NCBI RefSeq assembly: GCF_963422355.1
Contig: NC_085095.1
Coordinates: 3,506,009 to 3,570,008 of the forward strand
Length of the DNA stretch: 64,000 bases
Direction of reading: 5' to 3'
From: Corticium candelabrum
Lineage: Eukaryota > Porifera > Homoscleromorpha > Homosclerophorida > Plakinidae
Part shown: in pieces, positions 9,591-20,752 of the stretch
Layout: every line of letters starts with the position of its first letter
Numbering within the stretch: the first letter of the stretch is position 1
Position numbers and translations under genes: made by a program
Notes under the pieces: generated by a model
Told to the model about the DNA's origin: nothing
Seen by the model: the letters and a program-made list of their open reading frames with translations, nothing else
The model's database searches: none

Positions 9591-9961
9591 ATCTTCTGCG
9601 GTGACTAAAAACAAACAAACAGCTCTTCAAGAGGGGATTTCCCCAACTACCAAAAGTGTTCACTCTAACTGCGTCCTTCAGATATTATCAATACTTGCCA
9701 GAAACGTCGTAGAGACACGCTATACGAGTCGTTTTAGAGGTTGTAACCTTGACTGTTTGTGTTTGTTTGCATTGATGAGAGTTCCACCCAACAATTAATC
9801 TAGCAAGCAATGTTCTCTGAGAGTAGCAAACAAACTACAAACTAAAATTTATATTTCTAATATAGCTGACTAATCTATCTATAAACTAAATAATATTGGA
9901 TAATTTTTAATTGCTGGAAAAGACCTGCCCTGGCTTCTAACACCAACAACCATTCTTCTAC
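9591..9961. other. Non-coding stretch, nothing recognised
   Basis: AT-rich sequence between two repeat arrays. A 65-codon open frame (9601-9798) has no recognisable features and is not called. Confidence 0.4.
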
Positions 9962-9988
9962 CACACACACACACACACACACACACAC
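9962..9988. repeat. (CA)n microsatellite
   Basis: Pure CA run. Copy B has a longer run that also gained a (CG)n tail (38859-38896), showing a length difference between the copies. Confidence 0.95.
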
Positions 9989-9991
9989 TAA

Positions 9992-11035
9992 TTTGGTCGA
10001 ATTTTGAAATTCTAAGAAAACGACGTCACATTATTCAGAAACTTTGTGATACGGTTGTATGCATTGTGAAAAGCATTTGATGTAAATTTTGATTTGTCAA
10101 TTTTTATCAGCAGAAGTGAGTGCATGTAATCAAAACGTCAGAAATCGATCGTTTGGTCGAATTTTGAAATTTGCAGAAGATGACGTCAGAATAATCAAAT
10201 ACCTTGTGATATGATTCTATGCATTGTGGAAAGCATTCCATGTAAACTTTATTTCGTCAAGTTGAATTGTAGCGATTTGGCGTGACATTACTAGTATGCA
10301 GAAAATGGCGTCTGTCGTGCTTGACCACGTGTACTTTACGCTGCTGATTCTCGTCAACGGTAGACTGGACAAACACTGAACGAGTGCAGAAATGTTTGAA
10401 TTATTGTGTAAAAGTGGGAAGCAGCGGATAGAAACGGTCTGTGTACTAGAAGCAAAGTTCTAGCGATATTCCTACTATGCAGAAAGCTAGTGTCACGTGG
10501 TCACGTGCACTCACCACGTACTACAGTTTTGCGCGGTCTGTTACAAGATGACAGTCGTTCGCAAATGCGAGGAAACCAAACGTTGCACAAGAAGCTAATG
10601 TCTAGACGTTAATTTTTATCAGCAGAAGTGACTGCATGTCATCAAAACGTCAGAAATCGATCGTTTGGTCGAATTTTGAAATTTGGAGAAGATGACGTCA
10701 GAATAATCAGAAACTTTGTGATATGATTCTATGAATTGCTGTAAGCATTCCATGTAAATCTTGATTTGTCAAGTTGCATTGTAGCGATTTGGCGAGACAT
10801 TACTAGTATAAAGAAAATGGCGTCTGTCGTGGTTGACCACGTGTACTTTGCGCTGCTGATTCTCGTCAACGGTAGCCTGGACAAACACTGAACGAGTGCA
10901 GAAACGTTTGACTTATTGTGTAAAAGTGGAAAGCAGCGGATAGAAACGGTCGGTGCACTAGAAGAAAAGTTCTAACGATATTCCTACTATGCAGAAAGCT
11001 AGTGTCACGTGGTCACGTGCAGTGACTGTGTTGTG
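9992..11035. repeat. Tandem repeat of ~512-bp units with ACGTG-rich blocks (copy A)
   Basis: The block beginning TTTGGTCGAATTTTGAAATT occurs at 9992, 10151 and 10664. The longer unit starting at 10151 is repeated at 10664, with offsets of about 511-513 bp throughout (for example GCTAGTGTCACGTGGTCACG near 10488 and 10999). Each long unit carries GACCACGTGTACTTT and CACGTGGTCACGTGCA, clusters of CACGTG E-box palindromes, plus TGACGTCA-like sites. The units look non-coding. Copy B has the same array (about 38898-39930). Confidence 0.82.
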
Positions 11036-11239
11036 ATTGCTGGACAGGTGGAAGCAACTTCGTGTTCGTTTATAGGTTGACTAGAGCTGCTTTTAGCGCA
11101 GTCTGACCGGATTTAGCACGTATTCCTAGTTACCAGAAAGATTCCTGTTTTGCAGAAATTACCAGAAAAAAAGATGAACAGGTGCTCCATGATAGCAGTG
11201 ACCAACATTTGACAAAGCATCGAATCACCTGAACACACC

Positions 11240-11677
11240 TCAGTTGGTTGCGACTTCTAGTGTCGTGAAGTCACTGGAGACACGAACCGCATGGAAGTTG
11301 CGCCAAATTCTCTCCTTCCACGATCTCCTGGGCTTCTTTCCCACGTCCTTCAAACACGGAAGAAGCAACCGCAACAGTGACTTAGCGAAGCTCTCGAACG
11401 CTTGCCTGTTCTGAGCACTCCAGACAAGTAGCGATTCTGCTAAAACTGAAACACTCCTACTTCTTTCACTCAGGGAATCGTCTACCTTAGTCAACACAAC
11501 TGCCACAGCGTCGCGTAGGACCTCAGAATCATTGCAAGGGACAGCCGCCATATATGCCGTCATGACGTCACGTGTAACGCGCATGGTCTCGGAAGTAAGC
11601 GGGCGTTGCCAATCCTTTTCCCCCGCTCTAGTGTCTATGATCAGGCTAAGGGCATATTGTTCAAAAGAAAGAAACAT
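11240..11677 (-). CDS. ORF of unknown function, 145 codons (copy A)
   Basis: Not recognised. The predicted product is helix-rich with a basic C-terminus (KKPRRSWKERIWRNFHAVR) and no signal peptide or membrane segment. Its partner in copy B (40150-40575, 141 codons) differs by two indels, 9 bp and 3 bp, both multiples of three, and a handful of substitutions, so the frame has survived in both copies while neighbours decayed. This could reflect selection or chance. A donor-like GAG|GTGTGT overlaps the stop region at 11238-11246, so it may be one exon of a larger gene. Its 5' end abuts the gypsy remnant. Confidence 0.35.
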   Translation of the reverse strand: MFLSFEQYALSLIIDTRAGEKDWQRPLTSETMRVTRDVMTAYMAAVPCNDSEVLRDAVAVVLTKVDDSLSERSRSVSVLAESLLVWSAQNRQAFESFAKSLLRLLLPCLKDVGKKPRRSWKERIWRNFHAVRVSSDFTTLEVATN

Positions 11678-11699
11678 AATTATACCAAAGCTCTACAAT

Positions 11700-12703
11700 C
11701 AGACATGCTAAAGATCTGGCACGAATCTCATCAAAGGCTGGAAAGATTCAAAGAGCGAGCAAGAGCGGTCATGTATTGACCAGGAATGACAAAAGACATC
11801 GACCGAGTGGCTAGTCAGTGCAGGACCTGTCTGCGTTTCCGGAAGAGCAATAATAAGGAGCCTCTTTTGCCACATGCACTACCAACAAGAAGACAATGGA
11901 AAACGCTAGGAGTGGATATCATGACTTTGAAAGCAAAAGATTATCTGATAATAGCAGACTATTATTTCAAGTACATAGATGTTCAGCAACTGAGAGTCAA
12001 GACATCATCGTCGGTCATTAACGCCATCAAGTACATGTTCGCTACTCACGGTATTCCGGAAGAAATAATATCTGATAACATGCCGTTCACCAGCAGAGAA
12101 AACTAAGCCTTCGCCAATGAATGAGATTCGCCATTGCAACCACAAGCCCGGGGTATCCAAAATCTAATGGCTTCGCAAAGAGGAACGTACAAACCATAAA
12201 GAAGTTGCTCAGAAAGACACTTCATGATGGAGGAGACCCGTAGCTGGCGTTCCTCAACCAAAGAAGCACCCCTATACCGCAGCTGCAAGCGTCCCCACCC
12301 GAGCTCCTCATGGGCCGAACCTTGAAGACAAAGTTGCCGGTAGCCCCAGGAGGAGTGCTTCAGCCACATATGTCTCACGACGTATCGAAACAGCTGAACC
12401 AACGACAACAGCAGCAGAAGCACTATCATGACCAGGTAGCTCGACAAACCAGAGAACTACGCCCAGGCGAAGTGGTCCGAGTGCAAAAGGGAAAAGAATG
12501 GGAAACCGCAGAAGTTATAAAGCAGCAAGACACTCCGCGGTCGTACGTGTAAAACACCAAGGCCAAGTCCTGCGCAGAAATAGACGACATCTAAACCCCT
12601 TACCAGAACTTAGCGAGGGATTGGACTACGACTCGGACAACGTCGACAACAACGATACCAGCCTAGAAGGTCCATCAGACAGCGCAGAACAGGGATAGCA
12701 ACT
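11700..12703 (+). pseudogene. Ty3/gypsy integrase remnant (copy A)
   Basis: The conceptual reading passes through HESHQRLERF...QCRTC (H2C2 zinc-binding N-terminus), a core fragment (LGVDIMTLKAKDYLIIADYY, ISDN), GFAERN, and a C-terminal tail with RPGEVVRVQKGKEW. Together these are the order of a Ty3/gypsy integrase. It is interrupted by stops: the TGG expected after VMY is TGA (11775-11780) in both copies, another stop lies near 12104, and frames change through 12120-12310. Only the 3' part of pol is left. The coding remnant runs directly to a polypurine tract and a single LTR. Decay began before the A/B split because the first stop is shared. Confidence 0.85.
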
Positions 12704-12796
12704 CCCAACCTCGCCAAAGAAGGTGGCCAGATCGGGACGGGAGATCAAAAAACCGGCCCGACTGAAGGACTATGTTATTTATTAAAAGAGGAGAGA

Positions 12797-12988
12797 TGTG
12801 ATAATAGTGACTCCATTACTTTAAGACTTGGAGCATGCGTAGTACAAGGTATGCTAAAGAGCGGAACAGCGAGTAACTTTAGTAGCTGTGTTGAGTTGCG
12901 TTACTAGAGACTATAATACAACTGAAGCATTACAGTTTGCGCCTAAAGTAAAGTTCTACGGTTATCGGATGATAAAAATAGCAACACA
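12797..12988 (+). repeat. 3' LTR of the gypsy remnant (192 bp, copy A)
   Basis: Starts TGTGAT directly after a purine-rich tract (AAAAGAGGAGAGA, 12783-12796) that would prime plus-strand synthesis, and ends CAACACA at 12988. Copy B has an LTR of the same length (48369-48560). No matching 5' LTR was found in the block, so the element is a 5'-truncated remnant. The end coordinate is inferred from the TG...CA rule. Confidence 0.65.
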
Positions 12989-14511
12989 TCTTGCTACGGA
13001 TCTTTCTTATACGATGGTGCGTCAACATACCACAAGACCATAAAAAAGTGCACCTGCAAACGAATTACCACACTGTTGATGCCTTTGTTGGTTCTAACGA
13101 TGAAGCACGTGGAAGACCTCCCTGATTTCCATTGTTTCAGGTGAGGTGATTGACACTGATGTGAAGTCGAGTTTCTGCTATGGTTGCAGTCTGTCGGAGG
13201 CTAGGAAAGGCACAGAAGCATACACAGCATCGGTTGCTACGCACAGATCTGTGAATAGCTATGGAATCAGATCTACTGAAAGACATGGTTGGCTGTAAAG
13301 AAGACCTCTTTAACAAACGCGTGTTGCACTATGCCAGCAGCGTGCGCCGTACGCGGTAACAGCCAGTATTGGTTTAGGCAGAGGACTAGGCTTATATCAT
13401 TGGTTGATACTCTGGGACTGCCCACACTTTTCTTCACCCACAGTGCTGCCAAATTGCAGCCAATACCCAGTGGGCTGAGCTAGCTCGCCTTAGCTGCCTC
13501 GGAAACCGAGATTGATGATTTCCACCCACAGAGCTGCAATATCAAGAACCCGCCGTTTCTGATTTCTTCTTTACAACCGCATAAGCAAGTTGATCGACTT
13601 ATATTATGTGGAAATCCTTGAGACCAATCACTCCTGGTTCAAGTTTGAATGGCAGCACCGTGAAAGTGCACATGCATGTATAATGCACTCTCCATGGTTT
13701 AATGATGCGCCTTTCAGCCACTTGTGGACTTCCTGACAACGACGTCTTTTCCAGTCAGAATTGACCTGTAGCTGCCCAGCACGAATTGAATGGTAGCATA
13801 AGACGTCCTACAGCACTTGCTCAATAGACGATATTAGGGGCGGAGCTTCTAGAGCATGCGCAATCTCGAGGGTAACACGCACCTTTAGCCGATCTCGCTG
13901 TACATGAAGTCCCACGTTATCGGGTCTGCTTCTGAAAACCTAGATCATCTTGCCGTTGACTACGCTTTGTAAGTGAGTTCACTACTTACCATTTCGTGCA
14001 TCTTGTGAGAGAATTTGCCTGCGTAGAAACGCGTAGGAAGCCATTTCTTGAGTACTGCTTCTCGAGTGTAAGAGACTGCAATTCAAGCTAAAGTTGCCTG
14101 ATTCACACTATAAACAGATATACGTGGGGTGGAAGCACAGACTACTAATTGCCTAGCGTTGGATTAGTTTTGGCGTGTGAAATCATGCCACCTGAAACCC
14201 ATTTGGGGTAACCAGACATGTAAGATGTTCCCCGCTATTTCTAGGCAGTCTAGCTTGCTTCTGTATATAATTCAATGTAGGTTCATACTAACTGGAATTA
14301 ACTCCCTTTTAAATCTTTGCCTCCAAAATAAACATATTAATTAAAACCTGTTAATTGCCAGTTGGTAGCGCATGGATGGATATTTTGTTGCAATGTTTTA
14401 CCATGTTGCATAGATGTTCATAAAATTGCCTTGATGTGATAGAAAAATAATCCCTAAGGTAGTTTAATTAATCAAATTAAAACACAATCTGTGGATGTGG
14501 TACTATTGTTT
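12989..14511. other. Stretch without recognised genes (copy A)
   Basis: No convincing coding region. On the minus strand at 13560-13800 the sequence corresponds to the 86-codon ORF at 49111-49368 of copy B, but here a TAA replaces TAT in that frame. The remainder (13860-14511) is unrecognised. Confidence 0.4.
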
Positions 14512-14907
14512 AACGTGTTATTTTCGGTGTTACTTCTATTTTCGGTAAATTCGATGTGACTTCTCCTTATCTACAGTAAGATAATACCTAAATTTTCTAA
14601 GTTCTGCACTTCACGTGCAGAAGGCACCGATAGAATGGAAGTAACACGGATACTTCACAAACTCCCAGAAGTTTGCGCAGAGCAAGGAGAACCTCCTGCT
14701 TGGAGAAACAACGAGCCTCCATGAGCAACCGACAAACGCAAGAGCCAAGGTGCACCATTCATGACACCATACGTAGTGGGCAAGCGGTACTACATCTCAG
14801 GTGACGCCCAAAATTTCTTCTACTTTTCTGCCACACCGAAATTTGGTTATACCGAAAGGTATTTGCTCTGAGTTACCGAAATTTTAAAACACCGAAAATA
14901 TAAACAC
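14512..14907. repeat. MITE-like inverted-repeat element (~0.4 kb, copy A)
   Basis: Left end (TA)ACGTGTTATTTTCGGTGTTA matches the reverse complement of the right end, which reads ACACCGAAAATATAAACAC (further intact in copy B as ...AAACACGTTATA). Additional TTTCGGTAA/TTACCGAAA blocks mirror each other inside. No coding capacity. The TA at both outer edges would fit a Tc1/mariner-type target, but the family is not identified. Confidence 0.55.
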
Positions 14908-15210
14908 TACAGTATTGTACACATGCATCAACCTACATGTAACTTACGTTCTGTTGGTCTGTTGACTGATGGCATAAACAATAATTCACTACATGGCTTG
15001 GAAGCATAGCCAGGGGATTGAGATCTAGAAGATAAAGCTTGATAAGTGATGTCGTACAGTCACATCCATATTATAATATTTGAAGTATGGGCTGCAGTAG
15101 CTAGACCATTAATAGGTATAAGCGTTTAGGAGGTTGCCACCTTCCAAACATGCCGAAAATAATGATTTGAAGTTTTCTCTAGCATGAGACCAAAGGAACT
15201 TCGTTGGCTG

Positions 15211-15570
15211 TACACTCAAACCTCCCTAATCAGGACAGTATGGGACCGCCGCTGTCCGGATAGAGATAGCTACCGCGCGTTATATCCTTGGAATCCAGAC
15301 CATTTTAATGCAAGGTTTGGTAAACGTCATACAATTCCTGCATACAGTATGCGTACAGTACACACTTATACTACACTGTAACGTACATGTGTACTTTGTA
15401 CTACAGTTACATAGGCGTTCTCCTAAACACTGTGTAATAGTCAGGAGGGCTTGAGAATTGAGTGTTTATACGGGGAGTTTCTTGCCAAATGCCCCAAGAC
15501 CTGAAATGCCCTGTTTAAAAGTGTCCGGTCTAGGGAGGTGTCCGGATGAACGGAAGAGTAATTACAGTTT
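15211..15570. repeat. Possible Tigger/pogo-type MITE (copy A)
   Basis: The left end CACTCAAACCTCCCTAATC with CTGTCCGGATAGAG, and the right end with GTCCGGTCTAGGGAGGTGTCCGGATGAA, form an inverted pair built from CCTCCCTA and CCGGA words, the style of Tigger/pogo terminal repeats. No transposase lies between them. The right terminus is imperfect, so the exact end is uncertain. Confidence 0.4.
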
Positions 15571-16035
15571 AACACCTTAATAAAAATTGATACTCAATCC
15601 TATATTTGTGCATCTTTCGGAATCTTGTGGTAATGAAACAATGCCAATTATTTCGTAGTTCAAAGGAGAGCTATGTATTTGCAGCAAACATAAGGAAACA
15701 ATTTATCCAAAAGGTCGTTCTGCCTGGTTCTTTCTCAGTAGACAATGAGCCTGGTGTAAATTGAACAAGTAAACCTCAACAACAGCTACAAGTAGGAATC
15801 GCACAACTGAAGCATGCATGACAAGGCATATAGTAACCAATTAAATGAAAATGGACCATTGGTATTCATGTCTTGATACTCCATCACTGTGAGTACCCGT
15901 TCAGGGAGTACACAAGAGCATTCTCAATCCCAATTAGTCAGGCACAGGGAGGTCATTGGCTACTGCGAACATAAACAAACTGGCAAGAGCCATCTGCAAA
16001 GTCCCTGATCTCATGCTGAAAGCAACTGACTGCCT

Positions 16036-17902
16036 TTGCAAGACACGAAACAAAGAGTGTGCACACCATTATCCAATTGTGTTCTGAGGAATACACCACT
16101 CTCAGAATTAGCTAGTTTAAAAATTGAGACTGTGGCAGACAAGTTAGCAGGTTCTGCTCCAACTTTCTGGAAGTTGTACACTGCAGCTGCATGCTCACAG
16201 TGGCAGTCGCCTACTATGTGGAGCAGTCTTTTAACTCGTCTTACTACGGCTGCTGGTTGTCTCCTGAAAACAAGAAATCAGCGCGTGTCTGCCCTGCAGT
16301 ACATTATAAGTATAGTCATGCATAATTCAGGAGCCAAGATTACATTTACAAGGCTAACCAGGCTTGGCCTGGCAATGCCTAATAAACGAGCTCTTGTAAA
16401 GCTTCAGCAAACAGCCAGCACCAACCTCTTGTGCGCTTGCATTTTGGTAGTGATCAGCTCACTGCTGAGCATCCACGAAACTAAACAGGGGCTGCAATCA
16501 ATGGTCTGGTGCCATATAAGAGACTGGAAGCACTCTGGTGCCATATAAGAGACTGGAAGCACTCTTGCCATATGCAGAAGACTTTCACTGCATAATGAAT
16601 TTTTTCAATTTAATCTATGCAAAATTCTACATAGCAAATAGCAGTCGTGACTTGGGCACAATATTCAATCTCCGAAACAAACTGGATCGAAGAAATGTTT
16701 CCTGTGACAAACAACTATAGAGCATGCAATAGCTTTCTTCAAGATGTCTTAGACGGGTATGTCATTGCTTGTGCTTTGCAACATATTGGTATGAGGAGCC
16801 CAGAGGACATGCTGTTCCACCAGGATTTCCTGATCATCAACGGGAAGAGTGGTTTCATGGAGAGATCATCAAATTGTCAATAAGTTTGTTCTGCAGTGGG
16901 AACATCTGGAAAAAGATAATGTTAGCTTCCATAAGTCTGTTCAGAAAGAATAGCCATCAGAACAAGCACAAACAGTACTTGATAGACTTAGTGAGAGTGA
17001 GTCACTTGGTGCAAAGCAGTCAGAGCCACTACATCAGTATTCCACTACATCAGCAGTAGTTGTAGCACAAGAACAGAAACCTCTACAACATGATCCAATG
17101 TCATCAACTGTACAACAGACACCTCGAAATCCCATGCACGCGCGAAGTTTTCCATGTCATGTAACTAACTACTTGTGGCCAAAGCTTCTCTTCAGCTGAT
17201 AACAGAAGGTGTCATAAGCAAATAGCACATTGTCTGACTCATGTTCCTTCAGACCTAGTTCAAACCCAAGTGTCAGATAGACTGTGCAGTCAAGAACAAC
17301 AGTACAATGACGACCATGTTTTCAACTATAGCTGCAATTTTATGAAAATGGCTGTGTTAGAGCGTGACTTCCAAGATGCAGTCCATGTAATGGATGGACA
17401 AAGGCTATTACCAACATGGAAATTTAAAATGCTTCACTTCAGAGATGCATGTAGAACTAAATATGGCTTGAAAGCATTTCTTTTTCAAGCTGATCAGCTG
17501 GTTTCGATCTTCTCAACCCATGGAATGCTTACAGGCGGCTGTGGAATAGAACACTCAACTTGCAATGGTGGTTTTGGTAGAAACATACCCTTGGACTTGA
17601 GGGTGGAGCACAACAACAATTTCGTCAATGATATGATAAGAAACCAGGGTGCTAATGTGTCATTCCAGTCAGCAAAACAAGTAAGCAGAGCATCAATGGG
17701 TTTAGAGTCTGTTCTCACCAACCTCGAGAACATTCTAGCCATTGCTGATGAATCAAATAAACACGCTGCTGTGGATAGGAAGAAGGATGTTCTCTTGACA
17801 GCAAAGGGAGGAGGGGGAAATGCCAGGAAGCAGACCAGGTCAAGAGCACACAAATCTTTTGCATTAATGAAATACGATGTGCTGCACCAACTGAATCCTT
17901 AA
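16036..17902 (+). pseudogene. DUF6589-family gene, decayed (copy A)
   Basis: Recognised by order and wording of several blocks. The N-terminal block is AAGCLLKTRNQRVSALQYI and TRLGLAMPNKR (16240-16390). Then come IYAKFYIANSSRDLGTIFNLRNKLDRRNV (16605-16700, split here only for mention), a HIG-type segment (16780-16860), and a C-terminal frame at 17270-17902 with GGFGRNIPLDLRVEHNNNF. DUF6589 proteins of cnidarians, sponges and fungi end in a similar 'G..IP.DL..EH.N' block; their function is unknown. At least three frames are needed to read through, and a 29-bp tandem duplication (16508-16565) adds another shift in this copy only. The C-terminal frame is intact here but has a nonsense codon in copy B. 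Confidence 0.7.
16508..16565. repeat. 29-bp tandem duplication unique to copy A
   Basis: The unit GGTGCCATATAAGAGACTGG plus nine more bases is present twice back to back (16508-16536, 16537-16565). Copy B has one unit (around 52079). It is a copy-specific replication-slippage event within the DUF6589 pseudogene. Confidence 0.92.
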
Positions 17903-18324
17903 AAGTTATCCCAGTGGATTCGCAACGATGAGAAAGCACTGGCCAAAGTTCAGCATTTGGAATCACTAAAAACACTAACAAGTACTTGATTCTGTTGGCA
18001 GTTTGGTAGGGAATAGAATTTATGGTATATGTTGCACCTACAGAAAAATATGTATACTTTTACACATGATGTAGACTTTCAGTTTGTATAGATTTCTGAG
18101 TTTACTATGTTATGACTTTTGACGTGTTGATTGATAGTACACAGGTCAAGTGCTGCTATGATGTTGTACACATGACATTTTACTGTATATGTATACTGAG
18201 TTTGTACAATTCACACATACCTGTCCCGATTAATTCAAATCCTTTAAATTTATTAAAACCTCATTAAGTATAGTTAGAATGTTCTGTGCATGCTCAAGAA
18301 TAAAGAAATAATAAAGAACTTGAA

Positions 18325-18846
18325 AAGAGCCAACGAAAGCAGTGGTTAAAGAAATGTTCTCCAGCACATGATGCACTGAAGTCGGTAGTCCTAAACAAAA
18401 AGCTTTTGAAAGACCTTGACAAGCTAACTGACTTCAGCCACACTGGTAATTCGGAAGTGTACCATGCTCTTCTCACAAAATATTGTCCCAAGAGGCAACA
18501 TTTCAGCTACATCGGGATGCTTGCAAGAACACAGCTGGCTGCACTTGATCATAACCACAACACAGGAAGAGGAGAACCTACTACAAGTAGTGGAGAAATG
18601 AGATACAAGGTGGTTTTCCCCAAACCTACCAAGATCTGGGTTGCAAAACCCATCACTGAATCAAAGAGCTATGGCTATCTGCAAGGAATCCTTAAAGCAG
18701 TTCTACATAAACGACAGCTGAATCCACAACCTCTTCAAAAACACAAAGCCAGACAACCTCCAGTGATTTTGCCAGCCAGCATTGCCACCTGTGAAAGACC
18801 ACTCAAGGAAACTGTTGTTAGTGCTCGTAAAACAACGTTTACGTAG
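18325..18846 (+). pseudogene. DDE transposase C-terminal fragment, Kolobok-like (copy A)
   Basis: An open frame of about 174 codons without a start. It begins with the basic KSQRKQWLKK, then LNKKLLKDLDKLTDFSHTG, EVYHALLTKYCPKRQHFSYIGMLARTQ (quoted in parts) and LAALDHNHNTGR. This is the C-terminal portion of a large transposase-like family of invertebrates, often with an N-terminal THAP domain; I assign it to Kolobok only tentatively. The catalytic part is absent upstream, which is occupied by the DUF6589 remnant. The fragment is open in both copies. It converges with the P2X7-domain fragment on the minus strand 110 bp away. Confidence 0.5.
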
Positions 18847-18955
18847 AACATACAACTATGACATATATGCTATAGCAGGTGTAAGATGGAACATTAGTTG
18901 ACACAGATTTTTAGAATTAGATAGTTACATGCAATATTGTCAAAATCTTATCTAA

Positions 18956-19540
18956 TCATGGTCCATGCTCCCTAAACCCCACATAAACTTCGCCTTCTCC
19001 TGGGAAAGAATAGAAAAAAACTACACATGAAGGTGTGTCCATTCTAACATGCCTGCCCAGCCTCTTATGAACCCAATCTGTGAACTGCCTGTATGCTGTC
19101 AACCTCAAAAGCCTGTAAAGTGAAAGACAATAGACAACAAACAAAATGGCACTGCCGTACGCACTTGTATCAAGTAACCTGTGATTCAGAGGTTCTGTGA
19201 AGAAATCTTCAGTGACATCTACCACTGCGGACACAGCAGTGCGCAGAACGTTGTAGTTGAGGCAGACAAGCTCAAAAGTTGCGTGTTCTACCACAAACAG
19301 TAAACCTTGGGTCTGTAGCTTAGCGCGTCCAACTCTTGGCAGCAAAGGCAGTGGACGTGACGACCCACTGACCGCATGTGCACCAGTCCGAGCTGACCAA
19401 GCGCTTGGGGTTTCTGTCCCCTGTGTCCGAATCAATTTCATGAGAGTTCTACGAAATCGAACTGCTCTCAGCGTCATCACGTTCCGGCTCAAAACTGTAC
19501 GGAAGATACGCCATATACACTGATGACAACACTTGCGCAA
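18956..19540 (-). CDS. P2X7-type intracellular zinc-domain gene fragment (copy A)
   Basis: The product matches the C-terminal half of the P2RX7_C zinc-binding module found alone in many invertebrate proteins: EHATFELVCLNYNVLRTA, then RLTAYRQFTDWVHKRLGRHV, MDTPSCVV and the terminal FPGEGEVYVGF. A likely 72-bp intron (GTTACTTG...TTTACAG, about 19107-19180) separates LNH from LLRLTAYR. The frame is also open through the intron, but spliced the order agrees better with relatives. The upstream CxC zinc ligands expected before EH are not evident, so the 5' part is lost or on another exon. No channel domain is present; this is not a P2X receptor. Copy B has a one-base insertion near 54848. Confidence 0.6.
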   Translation of the reverse strand: MRKCCHQCIWRIFRTVLSRNVMTLRAVRFRRTLMKLIRTQGTETPSAWSARTGAHAVSGSSRPLPLLPRVGRAKLQTQGLLFVVEHATFELVCLNYNVLRTAVSAVVDVTEDFFTEPLNHRLLDTSAYGSAILFVVYCLSLYRLLRLTAYRQFTDWVHKRLGRHVRMDTPSCVVFFYSFPGEGEVYVGFREHGP

Positions 19541-19799
19541 TCGTAAGGTATTCCTACGTCGTCATCTCAAAACGCCGATTACGATAGGGTTACCCCTCCC
19601 CCACTTAGAAGCTCAATTTGTCCGCCAAGAAAGAGTTGTATTAAGAAAGAAAGGTACCAATAGAATCAGGGCACTTAGTACTATCATGAGAACGTTACTT
19701 GTATTTTCGAGGGAGTTCCCTTTAATAGATACTATGGTGAAGCAGAGAACACATACAGAATTTGACAAATTCAGCATTTCAGAATAATTTCTTTTGCCG

Positions 19800-20519
19800 C
19801 TTTGATCGAGTCATTTCGGCAAATATTGATCAACCAAGCTACAAAGTTCACTGTTAACTTCACAATTTGTTGTTGAATGCTGTCTCCGGAAATGAATTTG
19901 AGTCAGATTTCCGTAAGGTGATAGTTGCTTATAGAGACGACTTTGGTCAAGATCTTTTAGCTCACTAACTTGAGATCATTCAAACTCGTTTGCAAGGGAG
20001 CAGGAGAAGCAGTTTACAATTTCCGATGTCAAGTCCTTTGTTCTCAATCTTGGAGAAGGCCGTAAACTGCTGTCTGAAGTCGAGACAGTACTAAGACTTC
20101 TGGTTATGCCAGCAACAAACGCAACAAACGCAACAAGCGAAAGGTTGTTTTGTGCACTGAAGATAGTAAAGACCTACCTTCGTTCAACAATGAAGCAAGA
20201 AAGACTGAACAATATTATGACGATGCATGTGCATAAAGACTAGACAAGTGCTGCAATGACTTTGTAACCGGTAATGAGCATAGATTGGGAGTTTTTGGCT
20301 TATTCAAATAGATTGCAAAATATGTAATTTTTAAAGCTAATTTTGAAACTAATGGGAGAATTTCCAATAGATTGTTTGCCGGACCACCAGATGTTTCTTT
20401 CGGCCGGGCCTGTCTAATAGACTTGGTAACTAATAAATAGATTCACTAGAATAGAGATTGTTGACTGACTGGGAGGTCCACTAGAGACCGACCCATAAAA
20501 TGTCCCAGGTACGCCCCTG
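19800..20519 (+). pseudogene. hAT transposon remnant, 3' end (copy A)
   Basis: The conceptual reading contains the end of a DUF4371/hAT transposase: ESDFRKVIVAYRDDF, VMPATNAT-SER, VKTYLRSTMKQERLNN, and a terminal GNEHRLGVFGLF. It is broken by several stops and shifts. The sequence ends with the hAT terminus TACGCCCCTG at 20519. The left end is missing or unrecognised. Copy A has an extra CAACAAACG unit near 20120-20135 relative to copy B. Confidence 0.72.
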
Positions 20520-20752
20520 CCCCTGCACTGTACGCACTCCAGAAATTCTTATCAAACAACCAAAGATTGCAACTCCCCAAGGCCCCGGGGCTTCTATTCA
20601 ATGAATGAAAATAGCTAGACGTTTCCAACACCAAATACGTCTAGAGATCTACCATTAGTTATTGTATTTTAGGTTTCACACAGTGGAAACAAAAAAGAAA
20701 CCGAAGGATCTCCTGTGAGTTGCTCATTTGTCATAAATTAGTGCAGAAATGA

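Noticed and set aside
18956..19540. A complete P2X-type ATP-gated channel
   Set aside because: Only the C-terminal zinc-domain wording is present; the transmembrane-like stretch LFVVYCLSLYRLL falls inside the predicted intron, and no extracellular channel domain exists.
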